32,889 nucleotides of DNA from DATBDE01 sp036270095 (GTDB taxonomy: Bacteria; Actinomycetota; Thermoleophilia; Solirubrobacterales; Solirubrobacteraceae): assembly GCA_036270095.1 (NCBI GenBank), contig DATBDE010000093.1, positions 1 to 32,889 on the forward strand, given 5' to 3'. The notes below the pieces were generated by a model. That model made no database searches, was not told the origin of the DNA, and saw nothing but the letters and a program-made list of their open reading frames with translations. This document shows positions 1 to 7,833 of this stretch, piece after piece. Position numbers and translations under genes: made by a program. Numbering within the stretch: position 1 is the stretch's first letter; each line of letters opens with the position of its first letter.

Positions 1-1065
1 CGCCGCCGTTGTGGGCGCCGCGGTCGGGGCCCACGGGGTTCGCGACGGAGAATTCGAGCGCGCCCGGCCCGAAGGTGACGTGGACCCGTGCCCCGCCGTC
101 GCCGTGACGCGCTGCGTTCGTGAGCGCCTCCTGGAGGATGCGGTAGGCCCCTCGGTCGACGCCCGGCGAGACCGGACGACGGTCGCCGTCCACGGTAGTC
201 GTCACGTCCAGCCCCGCGGCCCGGTGGCGCTCCACGAGCCCGCCCAGGGCGGCTAGGCCAGCGGGCGGCTCAACCTAGTCGCGCTCCCCCGGGCCGGCCT
301 CCTCGCGTAGGGCGCCGACCAGTTGGTCGATCTCGCCCACGGTCTCGCGCGCGACCTGCTCGATGATCGCGAACTCCTCGCGCGCGCTGTCCGCATCCGA
401 GTCGACGCGCAGCCGCCCCAGGCCGGCGTGGACGAGGATGACGTTGTGGCATGGCCAGCCGAGTCGTGGAGGTCGCGCGCGATGCGGGCGCGCTCCTCGG
501 CCGCCGCCAGCCGGCGCTCGCGCTCGGCCTCGCGCTCGGCGCGCAGCGCGCGCGCCTCGAGCTCGGCGAGCCGTTCGCGCCGCATCCGCGTCCGGTCGCC
601 CACGAGCCACGCGCCACCCCAGACCAGCGCGCCAAACCCCAACTCGACGCTCGGGAAGTTCTCGGTTGCCAGTCCGCTCGCGGCGGCGTGCGCGACCAGG
701 AGGACGCCGGCGAGTGGCAGCGTGAGCCTGGCCCGCTGGGTGCCGGCGGCCGCGAGCCAGTACAGGGCAAGCGTCGGCCCGACCGGCGGGCCCACGGGCT
801 GGCCGACGCCCATCAGGACGGCGCTCGCGAGCGCGGTCACCACGAACACCCAGACCGGTGCGCTCCGGCGCGCGACGAGCGGCAGCGACGCCAGGCCGGC
901 GAGCAGCACCGAGAGCACGTTGAGGTGGCCATGGTGGTCCGCCAGGTCGGTCCCGATGGCGAGCTCCACCAGCGATGCACCGAACGCGCCGACGGCGATC
1001 GCGACGTCAACCAGGAGCGTGACGCGCGTGATTCGCGCGGAAGGAAATGCCACCCGCGAAGCCAC
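1..1065 (-). pseudogene. Sensor histidine kinase (HisKA_3 type), frameshifted and with an in-frame stop; runs off the left edge
   Basis: Membrane histidine kinase of the NarL/DesK-like class, expected to phosphorylate a LuxR-type regulator that would lie left of the window. The N-terminal 170 residues form several hydrophobic segments, followed by a basic coiled-coil linker and the H-box RIARDLHDSAGHA. Immediately after it the frame breaks: the sequence at 441-450 lacks one base (between 446 and 447), because restoring it gives GHAINVILVHAGLGRL in the next frame. That frame then meets a TAG at 275-277, after which it continues as GLAALGGLVERHRAAGL and the N-box ILQEALTNAARHGDG of the ATPase domain down to base 1. 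The gene therefore carries two separate lesions. The GTG start at 1065 is uncertain because no ribosome site is visible. Either a decayed gene or sequence error; two hits in one gene favour decay. Confidence 0.85.
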
Positions 1066-1122
1066 TGCGGGCGAATGTAGCGCTCGGATCCCGCGTCCAC
1101 GTCGCCCGCAGGAGGGACTGCC

Positions 1123-1161
1123 GGTCCCCCTCAGGGGGGACCGTAGGATGCCCCTAGGGGC
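1123..1161. promoter_or_regulatory. Two adjacent GC inverted repeats in the divergent intergenic region
   Basis: Between the kinase remnant (-) and the DGPF gene (+) lie an 8-bp-arm inverted repeat GGTCCCCC-TCAG-GGGGGACC (1123-1142) and, 7 bases on, the perfect 12-bp palindrome GCCCCTAGGGGC (1150-1161). They lie 60-100 bp upstream of the kinase start, where a response regulator would bind for autoregulation. A similar C-run/G-run dyad occurs between the kinases at 14870-14896. The binding role is inference. Confidence 0.4.
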
Positions 1162-1260
1162 GTTGTTCCACGCGCGCTCGCCGAGGTACCCCCTCGCCCC
1201 CCCACCTTTGCCAGTGTTTCAGGCCGCGCTCGTCGTTCCGTTCGACCACCTGCGAAAGCG

Positions 1261-1287
1261 TGTCGATTTCGGCCCCGCTCGTTCGAC
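1261..1287 (+). promoter_or_regulatory. Putative ECF42-type promoter upstream of the DGPF/sigma operon
   Basis: TGTCGA at 1261-1266 is followed after exactly 17 bases by CGAC at 1284-1287, with the DGPF start codon 39 bases further on. ECF42 sigma factors are known to autoregulate DGPF operons through a TGTCGA -35 element with a CGA/TC -10. The same TGTCGA-N17-CG arrangement precedes the second DGPF gene in this window (28088 to 28061, minus strand), which supports the call. Confidence 0.6.
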
Positions 1288-1326
1288 GTCGGGGTAGAAC
1301 CCACTCCAACCACGAGGAGGCAGCAC

Positions 1327-1743
1327 ATGCGATTCATGGTTCTGGTCCCCGCCGACGACGGCTACGAGCAGGGCAGGATGCCCAGCACCGAGGAGCTCGC
1401 GGCGATGACCCGGTTCAACGAGGAGCTCGTCAAGGCCGGCGTCATGCTGGCCGGCGAGGGCCTGCACCCGAGCGCCAAGGGCGCCAAGGTCCGCTTCGAG
1501 GGCGGCAAGCACACGGTCACCGACGGCCCGTTCACCGAGGCCAAGGAGCTCATCGGCGGCTACTGGATCTGGGAGTGCGCGTCGCGTGACGAGGCGATCG
1601 AGTGGATCAAGCGCGCGCCGTTCCCGGACGGCACCGAGATCCAGTTGCGCCAGGTCTTCGAGGACGAGGACTTCGACGACGTGATGACGCCCGAGCTGCG
1701 CGAGGCCCAGAGCAGGCTGCGGGAGCAGACCGAGACGCGCTAG
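1327..1743 (+). CDS. YCII-related DGPF-domain protein, partner of ECF42 sigma factor
   Basis: 138-residue cytoplasmic protein of the YciI/DGPF family: a small alpha/beta ferredoxin-like barrel whose biochemical role is not established. The signature DGPF is at residues 66-69 within TVTDGPFTEAKELIGGYW. Members are almost always encoded next to ECF42 sigma factors, as here. The start is fixed by GAGGAGG at 1314-1320, six bases before the ATG. The stop TAG is followed after three bases by the GTG of the sigma gene, so the pair is an operon and probably translationally coupled. The upstream TGTCGA-N17-CGAC element suggests that the downstream sigma factor transcribes its own operon. The C-terminal third (DEDFDDVMTPELREAQ) is acidic and extends beyond the core domain. 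Family assignment is secure; function is open. Confidence 0.93.
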   Translation: MRFMVLVPADDGYEQGRMPSTEELAAMTRFNEELVKAGVMLAGEGLHPSAKGAKVRFEGGKHTVTDGPFTEAKELIGGYWIWECASRDEAIEWIKRAPFPDGTEIQLRQVFEDEDFDDVMTPELREAQSRLREQTETR

Positions 1744-1746
1744 CCG

Positions 1747-3000
1747 GTGCCGGACCCGGCCACCCAGCGCGCGATCGACGCGGTCTGGCGGATTGAGTCG
1801 ACCCGGCTCATCGCCGGGCTCACCCGCATCGTCGGCGACGTCGCGGTGGCCGAGGACCTGGCCCAGGACGCGCTCGTGGCGGCGCTGGAGTCGTGGCCGG
1901 AGTCAGGCATCCCGGACAAGCCGGGCGCCTGGCTCATGGCCACGGCCAAGCGCCGGGGCATCGATGCGCTGCGCCGGCGCATCGCGCTCGAGCGCAAGCA
2001 CGAGCTCATCGCCCACGAGCAGCGGATCCTCCAGCAGCTCGACCAGCCCGACGTCGTGGCCCAGGTCGACGAGGTGGAGGACGACGTGCTGCGGCTGATC
2101 TTCATGACCTGCCACCCGGTCCTGTCCCGGGACGCGCGCGTCGCGCTGACCCTGCGCCTGCTCGGCGGGCTCTCGACGCCGGAGATCGCCCGCGCGTTCC
2201 TGGTCTCCGAGGGCACAGTGGCGCAGCGCATCGTGCGGGCCAAGCGCACACTGTCGGAGGCGCGCGTGCCCTTCGAGGTGCCCGGGCGCGACGAGCTCGG
2301 CGACCGCCTCTCGGCCGTGCTCGAGGTGATCTACCTCGTCTTCAACGAGGGCTACGCGGCCACCGGCGGCGAGCACTGGATGCGCCCGCCGCTGTGCGAG
2401 GACGCGCTGCGCCTGGGCCGCGTCCTCGCCGGGCTGATGCCGGGCGAGCCCGAGGTGTACGGGCTGCTGGCGCTGATGGAGCTGCAGGCCTCACGGCTGC
2501 GGGCGCGCGTCGGGCCGGGCGGCGAGCCGGTGCTGCTCGCCGACCAGGACCGCGCCCGCTGGGACCGCCTGCTCGTACAGCGCGGGCTGGCCGCGCTGGG
2601 GCGGGCCGAGAAGCTCGCCGGCGCGCTCGGGCCGTACGCGCTGCAGGCCGCGATCGCGGCCTGCCACGCGCGCGCCCGCAGCGTGGAGGACACCGACTGG
2701 CTGCGCATCGTCGCGCTGTACGACGGGCTGGCGGCGCTCACCGGCTCGCCCGTGGTCGAGCTGAACCGCGCGGTGGCGGTGGCGATGGCCTTCGGCCCCG
2801 AGGCGGGGCTGGAGCTCGTCGACGCGCTGGCCGGCGACCGCGCGCTGCGCGACTACCACCTGCTGGCGACCGTCCGCGGCGACCTGCTCGAGCGCCTCGG
2901 CCGCGACGCCGAGGCGCGGGCCGAGTTTTTGCGCGCGGCCGACCTGTGTGCCAACGAGCCCGAGCGCGAGTTGCTCCTGGCGCGGGCCGAAGCGCTGTAG
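1747..3000 (+). CDS. ECF42-type RNA polymerase sigma factor with long C-terminal helical extension
   Basis: 417-residue alternative sigma factor. Region sigma2 lies at about residues 5-85 (AEDLAQDALVAALESWP, then the promoter-melting helix around KRRGIDALRRR). The linker carries the family motif MTCHP (120-124). Region sigma4 lies at about 127-175, with the helix-turn-helix STPEIARAFLVSEGTVAQRI. Instead of an anti-sigma partner the protein has a roughly 230-residue helical C-terminal domain (DUF6596/TPR-like) with the motif TDWLRIVALYDGL (316-328). In ECF42 proteins this extension is thought to control activity. The GTG start is three bases after the DGPF stop. No anti-sigma gene is nearby. 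The next gene, the broken desaturase, begins 41 bases downstream and may have belonged to the transcript. A 395-residue homologue lies at 26406-27593. Confidence 0.94.
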   Translation: MPDPATQRAIDAVWRIESTRLIAGLTRIVGDVAVAEDLAQDALVAALESWPESGIPDKPGAWLMATAKRRGIDALRRRIALERKHELIAHEQRILQQLDQPDVVAQVDEVEDDVLRLIFMTCHPVLSRDARVALTLRLLGGLSTPEIARAFLVSEGTVAQRIVRAKRTLSEARVPFEVPGRDELGDRLSAVLEVIYLVFNEGYAATGGEHWMRPPLCEDALRLGRVLAGLMPGEPEVYGLLALMELQASRLRARVGPGGEPVLLADQDRARWDRLLVQRGLAALGRAEKLAGALGPYALQAAIAACHARARSVEDTDWLRIVALYDGLAALTGSPVVELNRAVAVAMAFGPEAGLELVDALAGDRALRDYHLLATVRGDLLERLGRDAEARAEFLRAADLCANEPERELLLARAEAL

Positions 3001-3041
3001 CGCGATGATCCGCATGGCGGGCGCGCACGAAGGACCAGGCG

Positions 3042-3988
3042 ATGGCCGCTTCGACCCTTCCCCGCCGCGCGACCTGGAAGCGCGACCCGGCGCCCTACCT
3101 GAGGATCGACCGCCGGCGCAGCCTGGGCCAGATCGCCAGCGTCGTCGTGCCCTACCCGGCCCTGTGGGGGCTGGCCGCGCTCGTGCAGCCGGCGCCGTGG
3201 CTGGCCGTGGTCTTCGGCGTGGTCGGCGCGGCGATCCTCATCCGCATGTACTCGTTCTTCCACGACCTCACCCACAACGCGCTGTTCCGGTCGCGGGCGG
3301 CCAACGTGCGCTGGGGCTACCTGCTCGGGTTCCTGCTGTGGACGCCGTACCGCTGGTGGCAGCGCCAGCACAGCCTCCACCACGCCAACAATGGCAACCT
3401 GGACAAGCGGGGGCCCGGTGAGGTGCGCACGATGACCATGGCCGAGTACCGCAGCGCGTCGCACCTGGGCCGGCTGGGCTACCGCCTGTACCGCAACCCG
3501 GTGCTGCTGCTGGGTGTCGGCCCGAGCCTGGTGTTCCTGTTCGAGCGCCGCTTCCCGCGCCGTGGCATGACCGGACGGATGCTGTTCAGCGTCGTGCTGA
3601 CCAACCTCGCCCTCGTCGTCTGGCCGGTGGGCCTCGGCGTGCTCGCGGGCTGGCAGACCTTCTTGATCATGCAGGGCACGATGCTCGTGGTGGCCGGGGC
3701 GGTCGGCGCCTGGATGCTCTACATCCAGCACCAGTACGAGGAGACCTACTATCAGGCCGGGGGCGACTGGAACTTCGAGCTCGCCGCGCTGCAGGGCAGC
3801 TCGTTCCTCGCCTGCGCCGCGCGCATGAGGAGCAGGCGATGTTCGCGCGCACGCCGGTGGTCACCATCGCCAGCAGCGCCCACGCGCTGCGGCCCAAGCT
3901 GTGGGACGAGGAGCGCGGCTCGCTCGTGCCCTTCCCACGGCGCAGCGTGCTGGAGCCCGCGCCGCGGCGGGTAGAACCCGCTGCATGA
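3042..3988 (+). pseudogene. Membrane fatty-acid desaturase, internally deleted (third histidine box missing) and frameshifted
   Basis: Integral-membrane di-iron acyl desaturase of the delta-12/omega-3-like bacterial type. The first histidine box is HDLTH (residues 74-78) and the second HSLHH (110-114); hydrophobic helices follow and homology runs to LQGSSFL near 3810. There the frame is lost. Conserved C-terminal sequence resumes in another frame from about 3824 (HEEQAMFARTPVVTIASS, then LRPKLWDEERGSLVPFP) and ends at TGA 3986-3988. The stretch normally between these points, about 40 residues with the third HxxHH iron-ligand box, is absent, so the product cannot be an active desaturase. The start ATG is preceded by GAAGGA. 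The residual C-terminal frame overlaps the next gene by ATGA, showing that the two were once one translational unit. Genuine deletion or misassembly; I favour deletion. Confidence 0.85.
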
Positions 3989-4719
3989 GCACGAACACAG
4001 ATCCCCGCCGCGTCGCGGTCATCACCGGCGCGTCCTCCGGCATCGGCGAGGCGACCGCCCGCGCCTTGGCCGTCGCCGGCCACCGCCTCGCCCTCCTGGC
4101 CCGCCGCACCGACCGCATCGAGGCGCTGGCCGCCGAGCTCGGTGACGGCGTCGTCGCCATCGCGGCCGACGTCACCGACCGCGACGCGATGGTCGCGGCG
4201 GCCGAGCGCGTCGACGCCGACCTGGGCGGCGCCGACATCCTCGTCAACAACGCCGGCGTGATGCTGCTGGGACCGTTCTCCTCGGAGCAGAAGGCCGAGA
4301 TCCGGCAGATGATCGACGTCAACCTGCTGGGCGCGATGACCACCGCCGAGGTGTTCCTCGACCAGCTGCGCGAGCACGAGGGCGACCTCATCAACCTGTC
4401 GTCGGTGGCCGGGCGCACCGCCCGGCCCGGCAACGCGGTCTACGCCGCCACCAAGTGGGGGATGAACGGCTGGTCGGAGGCGCTGCGCCAAGAGCTCCAG
4501 CCCGCGGTGCGCGTGACGCTGATCGAGCCCGGCGCCGTCGCCACCGAGCTCACCGACCACATCACCGACGCCGCGGCCAAAGAGGCGGCGGAAACGATGT
4601 ACGACGAGCTCGCGATCACCGCGCAGGACGTCGCCGAGGTCATCGCGTTCGCGGTGACGCGACCGCACCGGATGACGCTTAACGAGATCCTCATCCGCCC
4701 CACTGCACAGCGCCTGTAA
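3985..4719 (+). CDS. Short-chain dehydrogenase/reductase (SDR), NADP-dependent
   Basis: 244-residue classical SDR oxidoreductase. It has the cofactor loop TGASSGIGEA near the N terminus, LLARRTDR at the end of beta-2 (the basic residues suggest NADP(H)), NNAGV in the central strand, the catalytic Ser in LSSVAG and YAATK with catalytic Tyr and Lys, then the IEPGAVATEL loop. The sequence resembles clavaldehyde-type/YdfG-like reductases, but the substrate cannot be read. The start is the ATG that overlaps the stop of the desaturase remnant (ATGA). The sequence just upstream also contains TAGAAC, seven bases before the ATG, so the gene may have its own near-leaderless promoter now that the upstream gene is broken. 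Confidence 0.92.
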   Translation: MSTNTDPRRVAVITGASSGIGEATARALAVAGHRLALLARRTDRIEALAAELGDGVVAIAADVTDRDAMVAAAERVDADLGGADILVNNAGVMLLGPFSSEQKAEIRQMIDVNLLGAMTTAEVFLDQLREHEGDLINLSSVAGRTARPGNAVYAATKWGMNGWSEALRQELQPAVRVTLIEPGAVATELTDHITDAAAKEAAETMYDELAITAQDVAEVIAFAVTRPHRMTLNEILIRPTAQRL

Positions 4720-4750
4720 CGGTTGTCCTTCACCGACGGGGAGGTTTGTC

Positions 4751-5254
4751 GTGAAGCAGATCGACAGGCGCCTGGCCGCCGTCCTCACGGCCGCCGGGTG
4801 CAGCGCTGTCCTCGGCGCGGTGGCGGTGCCCGCCACGGCGCAGGCGGACACGCTGCGGTTCTTCTCGAAGTCGACCGGCCAGCAGTTCCTCGGCGCCGGC
4901 GGCCAGCCGCTGATGGACCCGAGCACGATCGGGCCGGGCGCGCAGTTCAGCGGCACCGACCGCGACTACGTGGGCAACAGCAAGCGCCACGCCAAGGACT
5001 GGACCGCGTCCGACCACATCGACTGCGCGTTCACGACCCAGGCCGTGGCGACGTGCAACGCGCAGCTCGCGATCGGCGGGTCGATGCTGCTGGCCACCCG
5101 GGTCAACGTGACCTTCGACTTCATGGGCAACGCGCCGACCGTCGTGCCGATCAACGGCGGCACGGGCAAGTACGTGGGCGCCCGGGGGACCGTGACCAGC
5201 GCCGGCGTCGGCAACAGCAACAGCAGCGACCTGACGGTCCGCGTCCGGACCTAG
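4751..5254 (+). CDS. Small secreted protein, allene-oxide-cyclase/dirigent-like barrel
   Basis: 167-residue exported protein. A Sec signal peptide occupies residues 1 to about 32 (basic MKQIDRRL, a hydrophobic Ala/Val core, and a predicted AxA cut at ATAQA). The mature part is rich in beta-strand pattern and contains GGTGKYVGARGTVTS near the C terminus, a motif characteristic of the allene oxide cyclase/dirigent eight-stranded barrel fold. Bacterial members have no agreed function. Two cysteines (IDCAF and ATCNA) could form a disulphide outside the cell. The GTG start follows GGGGAGG at a six-base distance. It is tightly placed after the dehydrogenase and 12 bases before the ligase, but a functional link is not evident. 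The fold call is by motif recognition only. Confidence 0.78.
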   Translation: MKQIDRRLAAVLTAAGCSAVLGAVAVPATAQADTLRFFSKSTGQQFLGAGGQPLMDPSTIGPGAQFSGTDRDYVGNSKRHAKDWTASDHIDCAFTTQAVATCNAQLAIGGSMLLATRVNVTFDFMGNAPTVVPINGGTGKYVGARGTVTSAGVGNSNSSDLTVRVRT

Positions 5255-5266
5255 CACGATGGTGGC

Positions 5267-6763
5267 GTGCTCTTCTCCGAGCTCGCCGCCACCTCCGCCG
5301 CCGTCGGCGCCACCCGCTCGCGCAAGCGCAAGGCCGAGCTGCTCGGCGCTGCGCTGCGCCAGCTCGGACCGGGGGAGATCGAGCCCGGCGTCGCCTTCCT
5401 GAGCGGCGAGGTGCGCCAGCGGCGCACCGGCGTCGGCTGGGCGACGCTGCGCGAGCTGCCGCCGCCGGCGCTCGCGCCGGAGCTCGGCGTCGCCGAGGTC
5501 GACGCCGCGTTCGCGCGCATCGCCGCGCTGGAGGGGGCGGGCTCGCAGGCGGCGCGGCGCGAGGCGGTCACGGCCCTGTTCGCTCGCGCGACCGCGCCCG
5601 AGCAGGCGTTCCTGCGCGGGCTGGTGGCCGGCGACCTGCGCCAAGGCGCGCTGGCCGGCGTGATGGCCGACGCTGTCGCGGCCGCCACCGGCATCCCGCG
5701 AGCGGCGGTTGACCGGGCAACCATGCTCTGCGGCGACCCGCGGGTGGTGGCCGAGGCGGCGCTGCGCGAGGGTGAGGCCGGGCTCGAGCACTTCCGCCTG
5801 CAGGTCGGCCGGCCGCTGAGCCCGATGCTCGCGTCGCCGGGCGCCTCGCTGGGCGAGGCCATGGAGAAGGTGGGGGAGGGGGCCGTGGACTGGAAGCTCG
5901 ACGGCGCCCGCATCCAGGTCCACCGCGACGGCGACGACGTGGCGGTCTTCTCGCGCTCGCTGGACGACCTGACGTCGCGGCTGCCCGAGGTCGTTGCCGC
6001 CACGCTCGCCCTCGACGCCCGCAGCGCGGTGCTGGACGGCGAGGCGATCGCCCTGCGCGCCGACGGGCGGCCCGAGCCGTTCCAGGTCACCGGTTCGCGC
6101 ATCGCGTCGGGCGCGCCGGGCGTGGTGCCGGTGCTGTTCGACGCCCTGCACGTCGACGGCGAGGACCTGCTCGACGCGCCGCTGGCCCGGCGGGCCGAGG
6201 CGCTGGCCGCCGCCGTGCCCGAGCCGGTGCGCGTGCCCCGCGCGATCACCGCCGACCCGGCGCAGGCGCAGGCCCACTTCGACGCCGCGCTGGCCGCCGG
6301 CCATGAGGGCGTCGTCGTCAAGGCGCTGGACACGCCCTACGCCGCCGGCCGCCGCGGGGCCGCGTGGCTGAAGGTCAAGCCGCGGCACACGCTCGACCTC
6401 GTGATCCTCGCCGCCGAGTGGGGGCACGGGCGCCGGCGCGGCTGGCTCAGCAACCTCCACCTCGGGGCGCGCGCGGTCGACGGCGACGGCTTCGTCATGC
6501 TGGGCAAGACGTTCAAGGGGCTGACCGACGCGATGCTCGCTTGGCAGACCGAGCGGCTGCAGGAGCTCGAGGTCGAGCGCCACGGGATCGTCGTCACCGT
6601 CCGCCCCGAGCTCGTCGTCGAGATCGCCTTCGACGGGGTGCAGACCTCGCCGCGCTACCCGGGCGGCGTCGCGCTTCGGTTCGCCCGCGTGCTGCGCTAC
6701 CGCGACGACAAGACCGCCGCCGAGGCCGATGATCTTGCCGCCGTGCTGGCGTTGCGCACGTAA
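5267..6763 (+). CDS. ligB: ATP-dependent DNA ligase (LigB/archaeal-type)
   Basis: 498-residue ligase that seals nicks via a lysyl-AMP intermediate. The N-terminal DNA-binding helical domain spans about residues 1-180. The adenylation domain follows, with motif I WKLDGARIQVHR (nucleophile Lys210), motif III FDALHVDG, motif IV EGVVVKALDTPY and motif V AAWLKVKP. The OB-fold domain follows (LDLVILAAEWGHGRRRGWLSNLHLG, then VVEIAFDGVQTSPRYPGG). Length and order match actinobacterial LigB of about 500 residues, which is a non-essential accessory to the NAD-dependent LigA. The GTG start lacks a strong ribosome site (GGTGG only). All catalytic motifs appear intact. It ends 34 bases before a long palindrome at 6798-6841 that likely terminates it. 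Confidence 0.96.
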   Translation: MLFSELAATSAAVGATRSRKRKAELLGAALRQLGPGEIEPGVAFLSGEVRQRRTGVGWATLRELPPPALAPELGVAEVDAAFARIAALEGAGSQAARREAVTALFARATAPEQAFLRGLVAGDLRQGALAGVMADAVAAATGIPRAAVDRATMLCGDPRVVAEAALREGEAGLEHFRLQVGRPLSPMLASPGASLGEAMEKVGEGAVDWKLDGARIQVHRDGDDVAVFSRSLDDLTSRLPEVVAATLALDARSAVLDGEAIALRADGRPEPFQVTGSRIASGAPGVVPVLFDALHVDGEDLLDAPLARRAEALAAAVPEPVRVPRAITADPAQAQAHFDAALAAGHEGVVVKALDTPYAAGRRGAAWLKVKPRHTLDLVILAAEWGHGRRRGWLSNLHLGARAVDGDGFVMLGKTFKGLTDAMLAWQTERLQELEVERHGIVVTVRPELVVEIAFDGVQTSPRYPGGVALRFARVLRYRDDKTAAEADDLAAVLALRT

Positions 6764-6797
6764 CTCCCGCCGGGTGGGGCTGCGCGTCCGTGGCAGC

Positions 6798-6841
6798 GAA
6801 TGGAGGTTTGGTGGTGCTATAGCCCCACCAAACCTCCATTC
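6798..6841. terminator. 44-nt near-perfect palindrome between converging genes; likely bidirectional terminator
   Basis: The arms GAATGGAGGTTTGGTGG (6798-6814) and CCACCAAACCTCCATTC (6825-6841) are perfect 17-bp complements. The ten-base centre is itself the palindrome GCTATAGC with one T/C mismatch beside it. It lies between the converging ligase (+) and quinone oxidoreductase (-), where a bidirectional terminator is expected. There is no T-run on either side, so it would act as an actinobacterial-type stem without a U-tail. Its AT content is higher than that of its surroundings. Confidence 0.75.
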
Positions 6842-6881
6842 AACGCTGTCGCCCCGTTCGCCGAGACCAGCAAGCGCCCGA

Positions 6882-7787
6882 TCAGGCCACGTGCAGCGCG
6901 CGCTTGCCCTGGGTGTGCTCGTTGGCGAGGTCCTGCAGGCCCTCGACCGCCTGGGCGAGCTCGTAGCGAGCCTGGATCGGGATCTTCAGGTTGCCCTCGG
7001 CGAGGAGCTCGCTCACGCGGCGGAAGTGCTCGGGCTCAGCCGCCGAGGACTGGACGTTCGTGCGTCCGGGCCCCTCGCCGGCGCTGTTCGTGGCCGAGGC
7101 GATGCGTCCGCCGTCGCTCAAGGCCGCGTCGAACGCGTCCGAGCCCGAGCCGACGAGGTCTACGATCGCGTCGACGCCGTCGGGCACCTCGCCGTCGCGG
7201 GGCAGGACCTCGGCGGCGCCGACGTCGCGCAGGTAGGCCGCGTCCTCGGGCAGGCCGGGGGCGACCACGCGCGCACCCGCCGCGGCGGCGAGCTGCACGA
7301 CCACCGTGCCCACGCCGCCGGCGGCGCCGATCACGAGCACGGTCTCGCCCGCGGAGGGCGCGATCGCCTCGACGCACATCAGCGCGGTGACGGTGACGAG
7401 CGGGGCGGCGCCGGCGATGGCGGTGTCGACGCCGTCGGGCGCGGGCGCGATGAGCTCCTCGGAGATGGCCACGAGCTCGGCCCAGGCGCCGTCGTGCATC
7501 GTCGCGCCGATGGCCGGGACCATGCCCAGCACGGCGTCTCCGGACGCGTACGCGGACACGCCGTCCCCGACCGCCTCGACCGTGCCGGCCAGGTCGCGCC
7601 CGAGCGTGACCGGGAACTCGTGGGGCATGACCCCCTGCAGCATCCCGGCGGCGATGGCGTTGTCGACCGGGTTCAGCGACGAGGCGTGGACCCGCACCAC
7701 CACCTGGCCGGGGTCGGCGGTGGGCTCGGGCAGGTCGTCGCGCAGCGCGGGGGCGGCGTCGGGCTCGTTCCAGGTCACGGCCTTCAT
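6882..7787 (-). CDS. Zinc-free medium-chain dehydrogenase, quinone oxidoreductase-like
   Basis: 301-residue NADP(H)-dependent oxidoreductase of the MDR superfamily. It has an N-terminal GroES-like domain (VVVRVHASSLNPVDNAIAAG, then VTLGRDLAGTVEAVG) and a Rossmann domain with the nucleotide loop VIGAAGGVGTVVVQLA. The catalytic and structural zinc Cys/His sets of true alcohol dehydrogenases are absent, which places it with quinone reductase/zeta-crystallin-like enzymes acting on enones or quinones. The substrate cannot be inferred. The start is supported by AAAGGAG five bases before the ATG. The gene lies 46 bases downstream of the flavohaem reductase stop on the same strand, so the two could be co-transcribed. 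Its 3' end faces the 44-nt palindrome. Confidence 0.93.
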   Translation of the reverse strand: MKAVTWNEPDAAPALRDDLPEPTADPGQVVVRVHASSLNPVDNAIAAGMLQGVMPHEFPVTLGRDLAGTVEAVGDGVSAYASGDAVLGMVPAIGATMHDGAWAELVAISEELIAPAPDGVDTAIAGAAPLVTVTALMCVEAIAPSAGETVLVIGAAGGVGTVVVQLAAAAGARVVAPGLPEDAAYLRDVGAAEVLPRDGEVPDGVDAIVDLVGSGSDAFDAALSDGGRIASATNSAGEGPGRTNVQSSAAEPEHFRRVSELLAEGNLKIPIQARYELAQAVEGLQDLANEHTQGKRALHVA

Positions 7788-7833
7788 GGGGGCTCCTTTG
7801 GGCGGGGTCGAGAGGCGCGGCGGACCGTAGCGC

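Noticed and set aside
4730..6583. Long open frame antisense to the DNA ligase and secreted protein
   Set aside because: Low-complexity His/Arg/Gly/Ala composition typical of a GC-rich shadow; the opposite strand has complete ligase motifs.
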